Below, piece after piece: positions 1 through 7,366 of a DNA stretch of 64,000 nt. The stretch is from JBGQOJ01 sp052119585 (lineage in GTDB: Bacteria > Pseudomonadota > Alphaproteobacteria > Rhodobacterales > Rhodobacteraceae): the NCBI RefSeq assembly GCF_052119585.1, contig NZ_JBGQOJ010000009.1, positions 1 to 64,000 on the forward strand. Reading direction: 5' to 3'. A model generated the notes under the pieces. It ran no database searches, was not told the origin of the DNA, and saw only the letters and a program-made list of their open reading frames with translations. Both the position numbers and the translations under genes were made by a program. The stretch's first letter is position 1. The number at the start of each line of letters is the position of its first letter.

Positions 1-301
1 CGCGCTGCGTCACCGCGTAGCGCAACCCCATCACCTCGAAGGCATTGTACGAGGCAACCGAAACAGAGGCGTAGATGGGCACCCTCCCATCGGGCACATC
101 AACGAAATTCGTGTAGAACGCGACCGGCTCACAGCTCAAGAGCTGTGCGATGATACGGAGATCTCGATCCTTCGGGATGTTCCCGCCGCTCATCCACCGG
201 CTGACCGTCCGCGCATCCTTGCCTGTCGCTTCCTTGATGTCCTTCTGTGTGACACCACGAGCTTTCATCAAAGCTCTCATCTTTTCTCTATCCAACGCCA
301 T
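1..301 (-). CDS. XRE-type helix-turn-helix regulator, 3' end cut by window edge
   Basis: Reading the minus strand from an ATG at 301 gives an open frame to the window edge (100 codons seen). Residues ~17-40 form a helix-turn-helix of the XRE/Cro kind (VTQKDIKEATG...TVSRWMSGG), with the usual Gln-Lys and Ser-Arg-Trp pattern of lambda-repressor-like domains. The visible remainder (VDVPDGRVPIYASVSV...) could be the start of a ligand or dimerisation domain. An inverted repeat lies just upstream (336-363) and could be its own operator. It is probably a repressor of neighbouring plasmid genes; the target is not visible here. Confidence 0.7.
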   Translation of the reverse strand, partial: MALDREKMRALMKARGVTQKDIKEATGKDARTVSRWMSGGNIPKDRDLRIIAQLLSCEPVAFYTNFVDVPDGRVPIYASVSVASYNAFEVMGLRYAVTQR

Positions 302-335
302 TTTGATACACCTCCGTAGCTTTCCTCAAGGTGAC

Positions 336-363
336 TGACATTTTTTTATATTGATAGATGTCA
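336..363. promoter_or_regulatory. Inverted repeat upstream of the XRE gene, possible operator
   Basis: TGACAT (336-341) and ATGTCA (358-363) form a perfect 6-bp inverted repeat around an AT-rich 16-bp spacer, about 35 bp upstream of the minus-strand ATG at 301. Position and AT-richness suit an autoregulatory operator/promoter of the XRE gene. This is inference; no binding data. Confidence 0.35.
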
Positions 364-726
364 TATTCCGGCGGGATTGCGGCCATAATTCGAAAAAAAA
401 ATTCGAAAGAAGGAGGTTTTACACAGCGCTACGGACAAAAAATGTCAGAACATCGCATCGAGAATGTTTGCGCAGGATACTGATTCGAACATTTGCATCC
501 ATCGACGGCCAAGACCGAGCCGCGGGCCGAGCTGATCGACCAGCATTATGCTATCAGGGGGCTGAAGTCTGACGGGCTGGTAGGCAGGTCCGCGAGTTTG
601 GCGGCCCCAAATGACAACTGGAAGAAGGCCGGGATCGCAGAAGTGGGTCATCGCGCCAACGACGGGCAGGTTTGTTCGCATCGACGCCAGCAGCGGCCAC
701 GATCATGCTGTGCGATATAACGAACG

Positions 727-743
727 GCCGCTTCGGAAGCGGC
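727..743 (-). terminator. GC-rich hairpin downstream of the H-NS-like gene
   Basis: GCCGCTT-CGG-AAGCGGC is a perfect 7-bp stem with a 3-base loop, lying ~60 bp past the stop codon of the minus-strand H-NS-like gene. It lacks a long T-run, so termination is only possible. Confidence 0.35.
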
Positions 744-803
744 GCTTTGCAGCATCGATGATGATCGAGTGTCCGTTAAGCGCCGATCGCGTCGCCCATT
801 CCT

Positions 804-1124
804 TCAACTTATGGCTAGGTCACTTGCGGTCTTTCCTGCCTCCAAAGCCTCCACGAACCACTGCGGTTTGCGCCCACAACCGGACCAGGTGAGCTTCGGA
901 TTCTCAGGGTGCCGGTATTTCGCCGCGGCTGGCGCTCTGGACGATTTCGTCTCGTTGCCGACAAGTTCGGCCAGGGAGTAGCCCAGATCCCGGGCGAGAG
1001 CTTCCACCTTGGCGCGGGCTTCCGCCTTTTGTCGATCCTCAAAGGTGGAGATCGCCTTGGCGATGTCCTTCTGCATTTTCTTCAGATCGGGAAGCGACAA
1101 CGCCTCGAGATCGTAATCAGCCAT
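804..1124 (-). CDS. H-NS/HvrA-family nucleoid protein (106 aa)
   Basis: A 106-residue protein starting at the ATG at 1124. The N-terminal half (~1-55) is a charged, helical oligomerisation region (LPDLKKMQKDIAKAI...). The C-terminal half carries the H-NS DNA-binding signature around residues 70-90 (YRHPENPKLTWSGCGRKPQW), matching the family pattern Y-R-x-P-x-N-P-x-x-T-W-x-G-R-G-R-x-P. Such proteins bind curved AT-rich DNA and silence acquired genes; plasmid copies are often called stealth proteins. Oddity: the first Arg of the G-R-G-R loop, which inserts in the minor groove, is Cys83 here, which may change DNA affinity. An open frame continues upstream to 1535 but its sequence is low-complexity and overlaps the ssb leader, so the ATG at 1124 is preferred. 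Confidence 0.85.
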   Translation of the reverse strand: MADYDLEALSLPDLKKMQKDIAKAISTFEDRQKAEARAKVEALARDLGYSLAELVGNETKSSRAPAAAKYRHPENPKLTWSGCGRKPQWFVEALEAGKTASDLAIS

Positions 1125-1546
1125 ACTATGCCTCGTGTCCTGAATGTTCCGGTATCGATAGCCCGCCGGGGCATGGGCCCGCAACTCCCGTAGGCAGGGG
1201 CATGTGACGAGGGTTGGTTGAACCATAATCTTGGCCGCTAGTGGGGTGCTGGGCTTGGGTTCAGGCAGTCCCGATTGGCAGGATGACAGGGTCTGGCATG
1301 GGCTCCCCGCGCTTCTCTGGCTTCTGGTCCATCCCTTCGACTGACAATCCCCTAATCCCGTTCGGCCTCCTGCGCGCAACCCCGCGTCAGTCCGGGCCGA
1401 GTTGCCCCTTTGGGGCTGCCCGCGCCACCCCGGTCCTCTGGGGGTTTCCGGCGTCCGTTCCGTCCACCGTGCACGCGTCACCCGACGGGCTTTTCCGGGT
1501 CTTGTCGAAGGGACGGTCCCGAAGACAGGAAACACAGGAGCTAATC
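1125..1546 (+). promoter_or_regulatory. Long structured leader/intergenic region upstream of ssb
   Basis: About 420 bases with no supported gene between the divergent H-NS-like gene and ssb. The region is C-rich and can fold in several places; the clearest is GCCCC-TTT-GGGGC at 1404-1416. It must hold the promoters of both genes, and its length suggests a long 5' untranslated region for ssb. I cannot tell whether it is related to the leaders further right. Confidence 0.35.
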
Positions 1547-1951
1547 ATGCAAAACATCGTCATCCTCGCCGGCAACATCGGTCAAAAACCCGAAACCCGC
1601 ACCACCCAGGGCGGTACCAACATCACCAACTTCAGCCTCGCCACCTCGCGCCCCCGCCTCTCGGAAGGTCGCGTCCTGCGCGACGAGAACGGCTACCGGA
1701 TCATGGACACGGAATGGCACCGCATCACCTGCTTCAACGGTCTCGGCAAGACGGTCGCCGAGCATTGCGAAAAGGGCATGAAGGTCCTCGTCCACGGCCG
1801 CATCCACTATACCAAGTGGATCGACAGCATGGGCAACGACCGCTACGGCTGCGAGATCATCGCCGAGAAGGTCGACTTTCTGAGCCGCCCGAAGTCGGCC
1901 GAGAACGAAAACCCCGAGCTGGTCGACCGCGACGATGAGATCCCGTTCTGA
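1547..1951 (+). CDS. ssb: Single-stranded DNA-binding protein (134 aa)
   Basis: OB-fold SSB. The N-terminus MQNIVILAGNIGQKPETR is the canonical first strand, WHRITCF and the following residues are the central ssDNA-binding strands, and the protein ends in the acidic tip DDEIPF that recruits DNA-processing partners. At 134 residues it is shorter than chromosomal SSBs because the disordered Gly/Pro linker is short, which is common for plasmid copies. The start is the ATG at 1547, preceded by an AGGAG ribosome-binding site. Upstream in-frame codons give low-complexity sequence and are not part of the gene. Plasmid SSBs protect single strands entering during conjugation and can blunt the SOS response in the recipient. 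Confidence 0.95.
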   Translation: MQNIVILAGNIGQKPETRTTQGGTNITNFSLATSRPRLSEGRVLRDENGYRIMDTEWHRITCFNGLGKTVAEHCEKGMKVLVHGRIHYTKWIDSMGNDRYGCEIIAEKVDFLSRPKSAENENPELVDRDDEIPF

Positions 1952-2045
1952 GGAACGGGGTCTCCCCCTTTGGCTCGGCGGGGCAACCCGCCGGGTTCGC
2001 GGCACAGCCACAGGGCAATTCGTAGCCCAGGCAGACATGAATGGG

Positions 2046-3776
2046 TTACGGACCTAGCCCTATGCCGTGTTTTTCTTTAATCGCCTGCAGTAGCCAGGCG
2101 AGCTCCGACGAGCCCACGCATACCCGAACGATCTCCTGCCAAGAAACACGTCGTATCAGGCCTGGAACACGACAGGCTAACGCTGTTTGCCTGAGTTGGG
2201 CGTCAGCAGCTCCGTTGATCTTGTAGACAGGGTTTCGGCTATCGTAGACAAAGATCGCATGTCCATTTGATGGGTTCATGCGTCCATCACGGTCAACAAC
2301 TGAAGCCAGAACGTTTCTGACGATCTGATAAGTTGGCAATAACGGGCATGGGGACAAATCCTGCGCGGCGTCCCAATCAAACAGTTCGGGAATGAATTCC
2401 CAATAGGAAATCCCAAGTTCGGATAAGGCGCAGCGCGTTTGTCTCCCTTGCTGGTGTGTGTAAGTTCCGTTGCAGATTGGTATTTTACACTTATCGTATC
2501 GTACACGAGAGCAAGTGCCGAACTCTGGCTCGCAAAACTTGCATTCAATGGCGACACGATAGTCGTCAGTCTCTAGGCACACATCCAACTGTGTCGGACG
2601 AGGCTCCTTCAATGTGTGAACATCGACTTCCATGGAAAGCGTTGTTCCGGGCATTGTGTTACCAAACGCACGGCGCCCGCATTCCGCCGGAACCTGAGAC
2701 AGCAACTCTAACCGACCGGCTGCCTTAAAAGCTCCGAAAACACTTTGGGCCAGCGCCTGCGAACTTCGAAATGAGCGAAAATATTTGTGACGATCTGCTT
2801 CCGCGATCTGCGCCTCAATCTCTGACGCCATTTTGCTGTCAGGCGGCAACATGAGATTGGCGGATAGTCTTTTAACTGAAACGACCGGTGGTCTTCCCGG
2901 CCGATCGCGCCCGTCGAGGTCTTTTTCAGGAAGCTTCTTGGCACAGCTCCACCAAGTCCTTTGGAGCTGCGCTTCGTGTTCCACGGGGGGCTTGTTGCGA
3001 TCACTAGGCACATTCATTGCGCTCTTGGGTACTGGGTGCTGGTACTCGAGTTTGGGAAACTGGATTAACCTTGGCGCCTTGGTACGCTGACCATAGTCAA
3101 CCCGCGTGTTGGTCACGGATGCGAAGACGATGTTGATGCCAATAGCCTGTGATATCTCCCCCGTCTTCTCCTCCAATGCCGTTTTGGTTTCTGTGCCGGC
3201 GTGGAGCCATCTTGACCACCAGTCCGCTTCGCCGAGAACCATGATATCTGGTCTCTCCAGGACCATCTCGCGGCCATATGTGTCGCGAACCTCTTCGGCT
3301 ATCCGGTGAAGATTGGCCTCTACGATAGAGGCATATCGCAGTCCCTCGAGCAGGGCCACAGGCGGCGGATCGCTTGCTCCTCCGGAGTGTCCGATCACCT
3401 TGAGTTCAACCAGAACTGCACGCCCGTGTTCTGTCAGGCCGAAAATGTCGATCTTGCCGATTTCACGATCCGCGCGTGTGGCTTTCAGCGCGACTTGGTA
3501 GTCAAGCAGTTCGAATTTTGTGCCGTCCGGCAGGCACCAGACTTGTTGCGCGTTGACCAATGCTATCGCAAAGTGCTCTTCTCTTCGGTTCGTTTTACCT
3601 TCTGTGCTGGGATAGCCAAACCTACCTCCAAGGTACGGCCGGCCATGTGCACGCTTTGGTGCTAGTCTTTTTAGGTCCTGATAGGCTTGGAAATATGTAG
3701 CAATGTCAATTTGGGCGATATCTTGGGACAATGAGGATTTGGGCCAACGGCGGGCAAAAAGAATATCAGTATTCAT
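2046..3776 (-). CDS. Large nuclease-like protein with two PD-(D/E)XK-like modules (576 aa)
   Basis: I do not recognise the whole protein. Two segments look like PD-(D/E)XK nuclease cores. The first is in the N-terminal third (EIGKIDIFGL...AVLVELKV, D followed by E-x-K). The second is in the C-terminal half (QLDVCLETDDYRVAIECKF, D then E-C-K), followed by several cysteines (CEPEFGTC...KCKIPIC) that could hold a metal or structure the fold. The second half resembles Cys-containing putative restriction endonucleases of the PGN_0703 kind, with low certainty. The start ATG is preceded by AGGAAAG. It is transcribed against its neighbours and flanked by a 13-bp inverted repeat, suggesting an inserted cargo gene, possibly defensive. 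Confidence 0.6.
   Translation of the reverse strand: MNTDILFARRWPKSSLSQDIAQIDIATYFQAYQDLKRLAPKRAHGRPYLGGRFGYPSTEGKTNRREEHFAIALVNAQQVWCLPDGTKFELLDYQVALKATRADREIGKIDIFGLTEHGRAVLVELKVIGHSGGASDPPPVALLEGLRYASIVEANLHRIAEEVRDTYGREMVLERPDIMVLGEADWWSRWLHAGTETKTALEEKTGEISQAIGINIVFASVTNTRVDYGQRTKAPRLIQFPKLEYQHPVPKSAMNVPSDRNKPPVEHEAQLQRTWWSCAKKLPEKDLDGRDRPGRPPVVSVKRLSANLMLPPDSKMASEIEAQIAEADRHKYFRSFRSSQALAQSVFGAFKAAGRLELLSQVPAECGRRAFGNTMPGTTLSMEVDVHTLKEPRPTQLDVCLETDDYRVAIECKFCEPEFGTCSRVRYDKCKIPICNGTYTHQQGRQTRCALSELGISYWEFIPELFDWDAAQDLSPCPLLPTYQIVRNVLASVVDRDGRMNPSNGHAIFVYDSRNPVYKINGAADAQLRQTALACRVPGLIRRVSWQEIVRVCVGSSELAWLLQAIKEKHGIGLGP
2055..2067 (+). repeat. Left arm of 13-bp inverted repeat flanking the nuclease-like gene
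   Basis: TAGCCCTATGCCG lies inside the last codons of the minus-strand nuclease-like gene. Its exact reverse complement lies at 3791-3803, just upstream of the same gene's start codon. Confidence 0.6.
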
Positions 3777-3790
3777 GCGACTTTCCTAAA

Positions 3791-3803
3791 CGGCATAGGG
3801 CTA
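3791..3803 (-). repeat. Right arm of 13-bp inverted repeat flanking the nuclease-like gene
   Basis: CGGCATAGGGCTA is the exact reverse complement of 2055-2067 and sits 15 bp upstream of the gene's ATG. The two arms bracket almost exactly one gene, as cassette ends or recombination scars would. Confidence 0.6.
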
Positions 3804-3908
3804 TTTGTCAGATACTAAAGGTCATCTCCCGGAAAAGTCTGATTTTTCCCGCATTGCAGCCTGTGCTTCTCAGTCTTTGAGAGCAAGAGCGAGGTTGGTT
3901 GCTTTCGC

Positions 3909-3962
3909 GATGGGTTGAAGGCTGGGAGAGTGGCTCCCGGTGCCTGTCATGGAGGAATGCCG
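3909..3962 (+). promoter_or_regulatory. Structured leader upstream of the DUF932 gene (leader type 2)
   Basis: This stretch contains GGGTTGAAGGCTGGGAGAG followed by TGGCTCCCGG, folding as GGGAG (3924-3928)/CTCCC (3934-3938), then CC-TGTC and GGAGG. The same pattern recurs at 5803-5849 before another gene. It covers the ribosome-binding region, so it may be a translation control element. Function unknown. Confidence 0.45.
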
Positions 3963-5162
3963 ATGGGCGTTGTAGAAGTTTTGGACCCTGTACAGCCAGC
4001 ACGGACGGGTGGTTACAAGGTTGATGTGAGCCGAGGTGAGCGGAACGGGCGGGTGTCGTCCGAATGGTTCAACCGGCCCGATGACGAGCGGTATCTCTCG
4101 CTCGACGATCTCTGGGCCAATGTGAAAGGTCGGTCGGAACGCAGCCGCAGCAGGGTGGTGCAGACGGCGGATATCCGGATCGAGGCCGCGCGCGACAACC
4201 CTGAGCGGCTGCACCTGATGCTGCCGAAAGCGGATGAACCTGTCGCGCCTACGCATTGGGCGTTTGGCCAGCTTGCCAGTATCGTTGGCGCGCCGGCCTC
4301 CTACCTGCGGCAGTTGCCTGCGCCGTTGGCGGGGATCAACCTGCAATACGGTCTGACCAATCACCGCGCCGAGCAGGTGAAGACCTTCGAGACCGAAGAC
4401 GGCCGCACCGAACTGCGCGCCGTGACTGGCCCCGACTATGGCCGCATCCACGATTTTGAGTTGGTCGAAGCTGTGCAGCGCATCGCGGGCAATGGCACCG
4501 GAGACACGCGCTGGAAGGTGCCGGGCGTGCTCGACTGGTCGACTGGGGTTTATAACCCCGATGTCGAAATCAGCCGCGATACGACCACGCTCTATGCCTC
4601 GGACCGGGACGTCTTCCTGTTCCTCGTCGACGATCGCAACCCGATCGAGGCGGGCAAGCTGCCGGATGGCTCGCCCGATCTCTACTTCCGGGGCTTCTAT
4701 TGCTGGAACTCGGAGGTCGGAGCCAAGACGCTCGGCATGGCGAGCTTCTACCTGCGGGCCGTGTGCCAGAACCGCAACCTTTGGGGTGTCGAGGATTTTC
4801 AGGAGATCCGCATCCGCCACTCGAAATACGCCGCGTCTCGCTTTGCCCATGAGGCGGCACCCGCGCTGACGCGCTTTGCCAATTCCTCACCACAGGGCTT
4901 CGTGAATGGCATCAAGGCGGCCCGTCAGCAGATCGTGGCAAGCAGTGACGAGGATCGCGCGGATTTTCTGCGCAAGCGGGGCTTCTCGAAAGCGGAGTCC
5001 GGCAAGATCATCGAGAAGGTGCTGATGGAAGAGGGCCGCCCGCCCGAGAGCATCTTCGACTTCGTGCAGGGGATCACGCGGCTTGCGCGCGACAAGACCC
5101 AGCAGGATGCTCGCCTCGACATGGAAGGGCGCGCCAAGAAGCTGCTCGACCGGGTCGGCTGA
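3963..5162 (+). CDS. DUF932 plasmid/phage-type protein (399 aa)
   Basis: This matches the DUF932 family of plasmid- and phage-borne proteins of unknown biochemical role. The conserved core runs from about residue 70 to 320 (THWAFGQLASIVGAPASYLR; ELRAVTGPDYGRIHD; FRGFYCWNSEVGAKTLGM; LRAVCQNRNLWG). The C-terminus has a helical tail (RGFSKAESGKIIEKVL). I chose the ATG at 3963 because GGAGG at 3951-3955 is then at proper spacing; in-frame ATGs at 3915 and 3957 are less well placed. A perfect terminator hairpin follows the stop codon. Members travel with anti-restriction and SSB genes on conjugative elements, so a role in plasmid establishment is plausible but unproven. Confidence 0.85.
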   Translation: MGVVEVLDPVQPARTGGYKVDVSRGERNGRVSSEWFNRPDDERYLSLDDLWANVKGRSERSRSRVVQTADIRIEAARDNPERLHLMLPKADEPVAPTHWAFGQLASIVGAPASYLRQLPAPLAGINLQYGLTNHRAEQVKTFETEDGRTELRAVTGPDYGRIHDFELVEAVQRIAGNGTGDTRWKVPGVLDWSTGVYNPDVEISRDTTTLYASDRDVFLFLVDDRNPIEAGKLPDGSPDLYFRGFYCWNSEVGAKTLGMASFYLRAVCQNRNLWGVEDFQEIRIRHSKYAASRFAHEAAPALTRFANSSPQGFVNGIKAARQQIVASSDEDRADFLRKRGFSKAESGKIIEKVLMEEGRPPESIFDFVQGITRLARDKTQQDARLDMEGRAKKLLDRVG

Positions 5163-5168
5163 CACGGT

Positions 5169-5192
5169 GCCGGAGGCTCTGTTGCCTCCGGC
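5169..5192 (+). terminator. Perfect hairpin terminator after the DUF932 gene
   Basis: GCCGGAGGC-TCTGTT-GCCTCCGGC is a perfect 9-bp stem with 6-base loop starting 7 bases after the stop codon, followed by ACTTTATT. It probably ends the DUF932 transcript. Confidence 0.7.
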
Positions 5193-5252
5193 CACTTTAT
5201 TGCCAAAATGAATTATTACTTGGTTGATGTGGTTCACGTTGGGCGAACATAA

Positions 5253-5753
5253 ATGGCAGAGATAGATTGGTCGGATCGCGCATTTTACGATGATGGCGAA
5301 TGGGTTACCTGGTCGGAGATCGACGAGCAGCTTCGCTACAAGGAATGGGGCGCAAAGTACCCGAACGCGATCAGGTCCATGATCCCCTATTTTGAGGATC
5401 TTATCTCTCTTGCTGAGAGCTATCATCTGGAAACTGGCCTTCACCTTTCTGTCTACGGCGATATCGGTGAACTGTTTGGCGCTATTACATACGGCATCAA
5501 GCTGAATAAAACCTATGCCCAAGGAGCTGATGGAAGGCTTGGCAACGACCACGTGGAAGTTAAAACCATTACGCCGTTTAAAACGAAAGACGTGGTCGTG
5601 GTCGACACAAATGGAAATTTCAACAAGCTATTGGTCGTGAAGATCAACGAGGACTTTCAGGTGTCGGCCAGAATGATCGACCGAAAGGAGTTGCCAAAAC
5701 GCGAAGGTCGCTACCTGCGGGTTCGATGGAGCGATTTACCAGCGTCCAAATGA
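5253..5753 (+). CDS. Conserved hypothetical, possible restriction-endonuclease-like fold (166 aa)
   Basis: The first part is helical (PYFEDLISLAESYHLETGLHL). The middle reads YGDIGELFGAITYGIKL, then NDHVEVKTITPFK. A Gly-Glu ... Val-Glu-Val-Lys-Thr arrangement is what a PD-(D/E)XK-like active site would show (E-x-K at about 104-106), and the layout resembles the DUF6998 group. There is no clear DNA-binding domain. It has its own short intergenic region behind the DUF932 terminator, and base composition is more AT-rich than its neighbours, suggesting separate acquisition. Function not known. Confidence 0.6.
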   Translation: MAEIDWSDRAFYDDGEWVTWSEIDEQLRYKEWGAKYPNAIRSMIPYFEDLISLAESYHLETGLHLSVYGDIGELFGAITYGIKLNKTYAQGADGRLGNDHVEVKTITPFKTKDVVVVDTNGNFNKLLVVKINEDFQVSARMIDRKELPKREGRYLRVRWSDLPASK

Positions 5754-5802
5754 CGGATCGTTGTCGCGCCTTCGAGTGAGAGGGCAGCTGTTTGGTCTTT
5801 GA

Positions 5803-5849
5803 CGGGTGAAGTGGGGAGAGAGGCTTCCCGCACCGTCGGAGATACCCAC
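5803..5849 (+). promoter_or_regulatory. Structured leader of type 2, second copy
   Basis: GGGTGAAGTGGGGAGAG then AGGCTTCCCGCACCGTCGGAGA parallels the leader at 3909-3962 almost base for base, including the GGGAG/CTTCCC hairpin and the following CC-GTC-GGAG. It abuts the ATG at 5850. Confidence 0.45.
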
Positions 5850-6368
5850 ATGTTCGATCTTCCTTTCCAGATCCAACCGACAACACACTCTACGGGCTTC
5901 GCGACGGCGCTCCCGAACCCGCCTGCCGATCCCTGTTTATTCTTTACGTTGACGACTGCGACGCGAACGCCTGCCGCCATGATGTCTGGACAGGCGCATC
6001 CCAAGATTCTGGATCGTTTCAATACGCTGGCCGAAGCCATGCGAGGGGCGATCGACCATGCCGAACAGATCGGCCCTGATGCCGCCCCGCAGCTTCTTGC
6101 GATACTTGATCACGACGAACGCCTTGTTCTGGCCGGAGCCGCCAGCGACGGCGCAGTCGCATGGTGCAATCCTGTTGCGAACGCGGTCGAGGCCCGCGCT
6201 GTCGTAACCGAAGCCTGCCAGTCCCGCGCACAAGCCGCCCGCGCTGCCGAATGGGATGAACCCGATCTCGCGCAGCGGCTGCGTCGCCGGGCCGATCTTC
6301 TGGACGCACGCCTTGTCGATCCGCTGTGGCGCGCGTTTGCCGCCCGGGCGCTGCAGATCGCGGCGTGA
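5850..6368 (+). CDS. Conserved plasmid hypothetical (172 aa)
   Basis: I do not recognise the family. The N-terminal ~40 residues are Pro/Thr-rich and look unstructured; the rest is alpha-helical and Ala/Arg-rich (KILDRFNTLAEAMRGAIDHA; EARAVVTEACQSRAQAAR; LAQRLRRRADLLDARLVDPL). No membrane span or catalytic motif is apparent. The start at 5850 is chosen because it directly follows the type 2 leader containing GGAGA; an internal Met-Met pair at residues 44-45 is a less likely start. It heads a run of small same-strand genes (6.5-8.7 kb) commonly found together on alphaproteobacterial plasmids. Confidence 0.6.
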   Translation: MFDLPFQIQPTTHSTGFATALPNPPADPCLFFTLTTATRTPAAMMSGQAHPKILDRFNTLAEAMRGAIDHAEQIGPDAAPQLLAILDHDERLVLAGAASDGAVAWCNPVANAVEARAVVTEACQSRAQAARAAEWDEPDLAQRLRRRADLLDARLVDPLWRAFAARALQIAA

Positions 6369-6472
6369 GACCCGAGAGACAGAGGAGGGCCGGGGAGGGT
6401 TTGAGCCTTCGGGGGTGCAGGAGAGTGCGCCACCTGAGGGGTCTGCCCTGTCCTCACTCAACGGAGATTTCC
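6369..6472 (+). promoter_or_regulatory. Structured leader type 1, first copy
   Basis: AGAGGAGGGCCGGGG at the 5' side, a variable stem region, and TGTCC-TCA-C...CGGAG-TTTCC just before ATGACCCA. The same architecture and many identical bases recur at 10405-10502 ahead of the giant helicase gene. The element covers the ribosome-binding site, so a cis-acting RNA or shared regulator site is likely. Confidence 0.5.
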
Positions 6473-6964
6473 ATGACCCAGACTGAACCCACTCTGACAG
6501 CGCCACTGCGGCCTTCCACCGTTGATTTCGGGGCGATCCTCGCCGGGCATGCCGAGCAAGCAGCCCGGATCGAGGCCCTTCGGCCCGGCAACAAGGACCG
6601 CCTGTTCGACGGCCTGATGGCAGCCGGTATCACCCATGTCACCGTGAGATTCGATGGTGCCGGTGACAGCGGCCAGATCGAAAGCATCGGTGCCTGGTCC
6701 GGCGATAAGGCCGTCGTCTTCCCCGCAACCGAAATCTCCTATGCCGCGATCACCTGGGACGCCCCCGAGGTCGAAATGCGGAGCCTCTCTCTGGAAGATG
6801 TCGTCGAGCAGCTGGTCTACGATTTTCTCAGCGACACCCATGATGGGTGGGAAAAAAACGACGGTGCCTATGGCGAATTTTGCTTCGACGCAGGCGCGCG
6901 CTGCATCCATCTGGAGTTCAACGAGCGGTTTACCTCGTCCGACCTCTTCACCCACGACTTCTGA
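6473..6964 (+). CDS. DUF6878-like conserved protein (163 aa)
   Basis: A soluble alpha/beta protein with the conserved stretch GITHVTVRFDGAGDSGQIES, a central LEDVVEQLVYDFLSDTHDGW and a C-terminal GEFCFDAGARCIHLEFNERF. This matches my memory of the DUF6878 family from alphaproteobacterial plasmids; its function is unknown. The start ATG at 6473 follows the type 1 leader and a CGGAG ribosome-binding site; longer in-frame starts give Arg-rich nonsense. It is followed at 11 bases by the next gene, so the two are probably co-transcribed. Confidence 0.75.
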   Translation: MTQTEPTLTAPLRPSTVDFGAILAGHAEQAARIEALRPGNKDRLFDGLMAAGITHVTVRFDGAGDSGQIESIGAWSGDKAVVFPATEISYAAITWDAPEVEMRSLSLEDVVEQLVYDFLSDTHDGWEKNDGAYGEFCFDAGARCIHLEFNERFTSSDLFTHDF

Positions 6965-6975
6965 GGGGGGCAACG

Positions 6976-7365
6976 ATGGCACATCCTTATCACCACGCCC
7001 TGTCTTCGGTGAAGAAGTGGGGCGGCACGGTCGAAGATACCTTGGCCGTGCACGCTTGGTTTGACGCCTCGAAATCGATCACAGCGGATTTCCGGCACCG
7101 TGCTTTGCGCCACCATGCCGAGGGCGTCTTCATGGCCGAGACGATCTTCGGGCCTACCATCACCCTGTCTACCGGGCGCGTCATCCCGACCCGGTGGGTT
7201 GGCGAACAGCACGTGAAAGAAGACTTGGGCTTTATCCCAAGCTTCGCCGACTGGGTGAAGGCGATCCGGCCCGAGCCGTGGATGGGCCGAGCCGAAAAGA
7301 TCGTGGCGTTGGTCGATCCGCACATGGCCGCCTATTTGGCTTCGCTCGTGGTCGAGGTATCCTGA
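6976..7365 (+). CDS. DUF6915-like conserved protein (129 aa)
   Basis: The start MAHPYHHALSSVKKWGG is typical of the DUF6915 family. Residues ~40-55 (HRALRHHAEGVFMAETIFG) are His-rich and could bind metal or nucleic acid, and WVGEQHVKEDLGFIPSFADW is a second conserved block. No catalytic role is known. GAGGGGGG stands upstream of the ATG. It is tightly packed between the DUF6878-like gene and the J-domain-like gene (1 base to the next ATG), indicating an operon. Confidence 0.75.
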   Translation: MAHPYHHALSSVKKWGGTVEDTLAVHAWFDASKSITADFRHRALRHHAEGVFMAETIFGPTITLSTGRVIPTRWVGEQHVKEDLGFIPSFADWVKAIRPEPWMGRAEKIVALVDPHMAAYLASLVVEVS

Positions 7366-7366
7366 C

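Larger units (their letters stand above)
302..803. other. Gene-free stretch between XRE gene and H-NS-like gene
   Basis: About 500 bases without a convincing gene. Short open frames on both strands have no recognisable motif, no good ribosome-binding site, and read like shadows. What can be seen is the inverted repeat at 336-363 and a hairpin at 727-743. Confidence 0.4.

Noticed and set aside
1125..1535. Upstream extension of the H-NS-like frame to a 243-residue protein
   Set aside because: The added part is Arg/Pro/Gly-rich low-complexity sequence unlike the family, and it runs through the ssb leader; the normal H-NS start is at 1124.
3870..4850. 326-codon minus-strand frame opposite the DUF932 gene
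   Set aside because: Shadow of a high-GC gene on the other strand; no motif and no ribosome-binding site.
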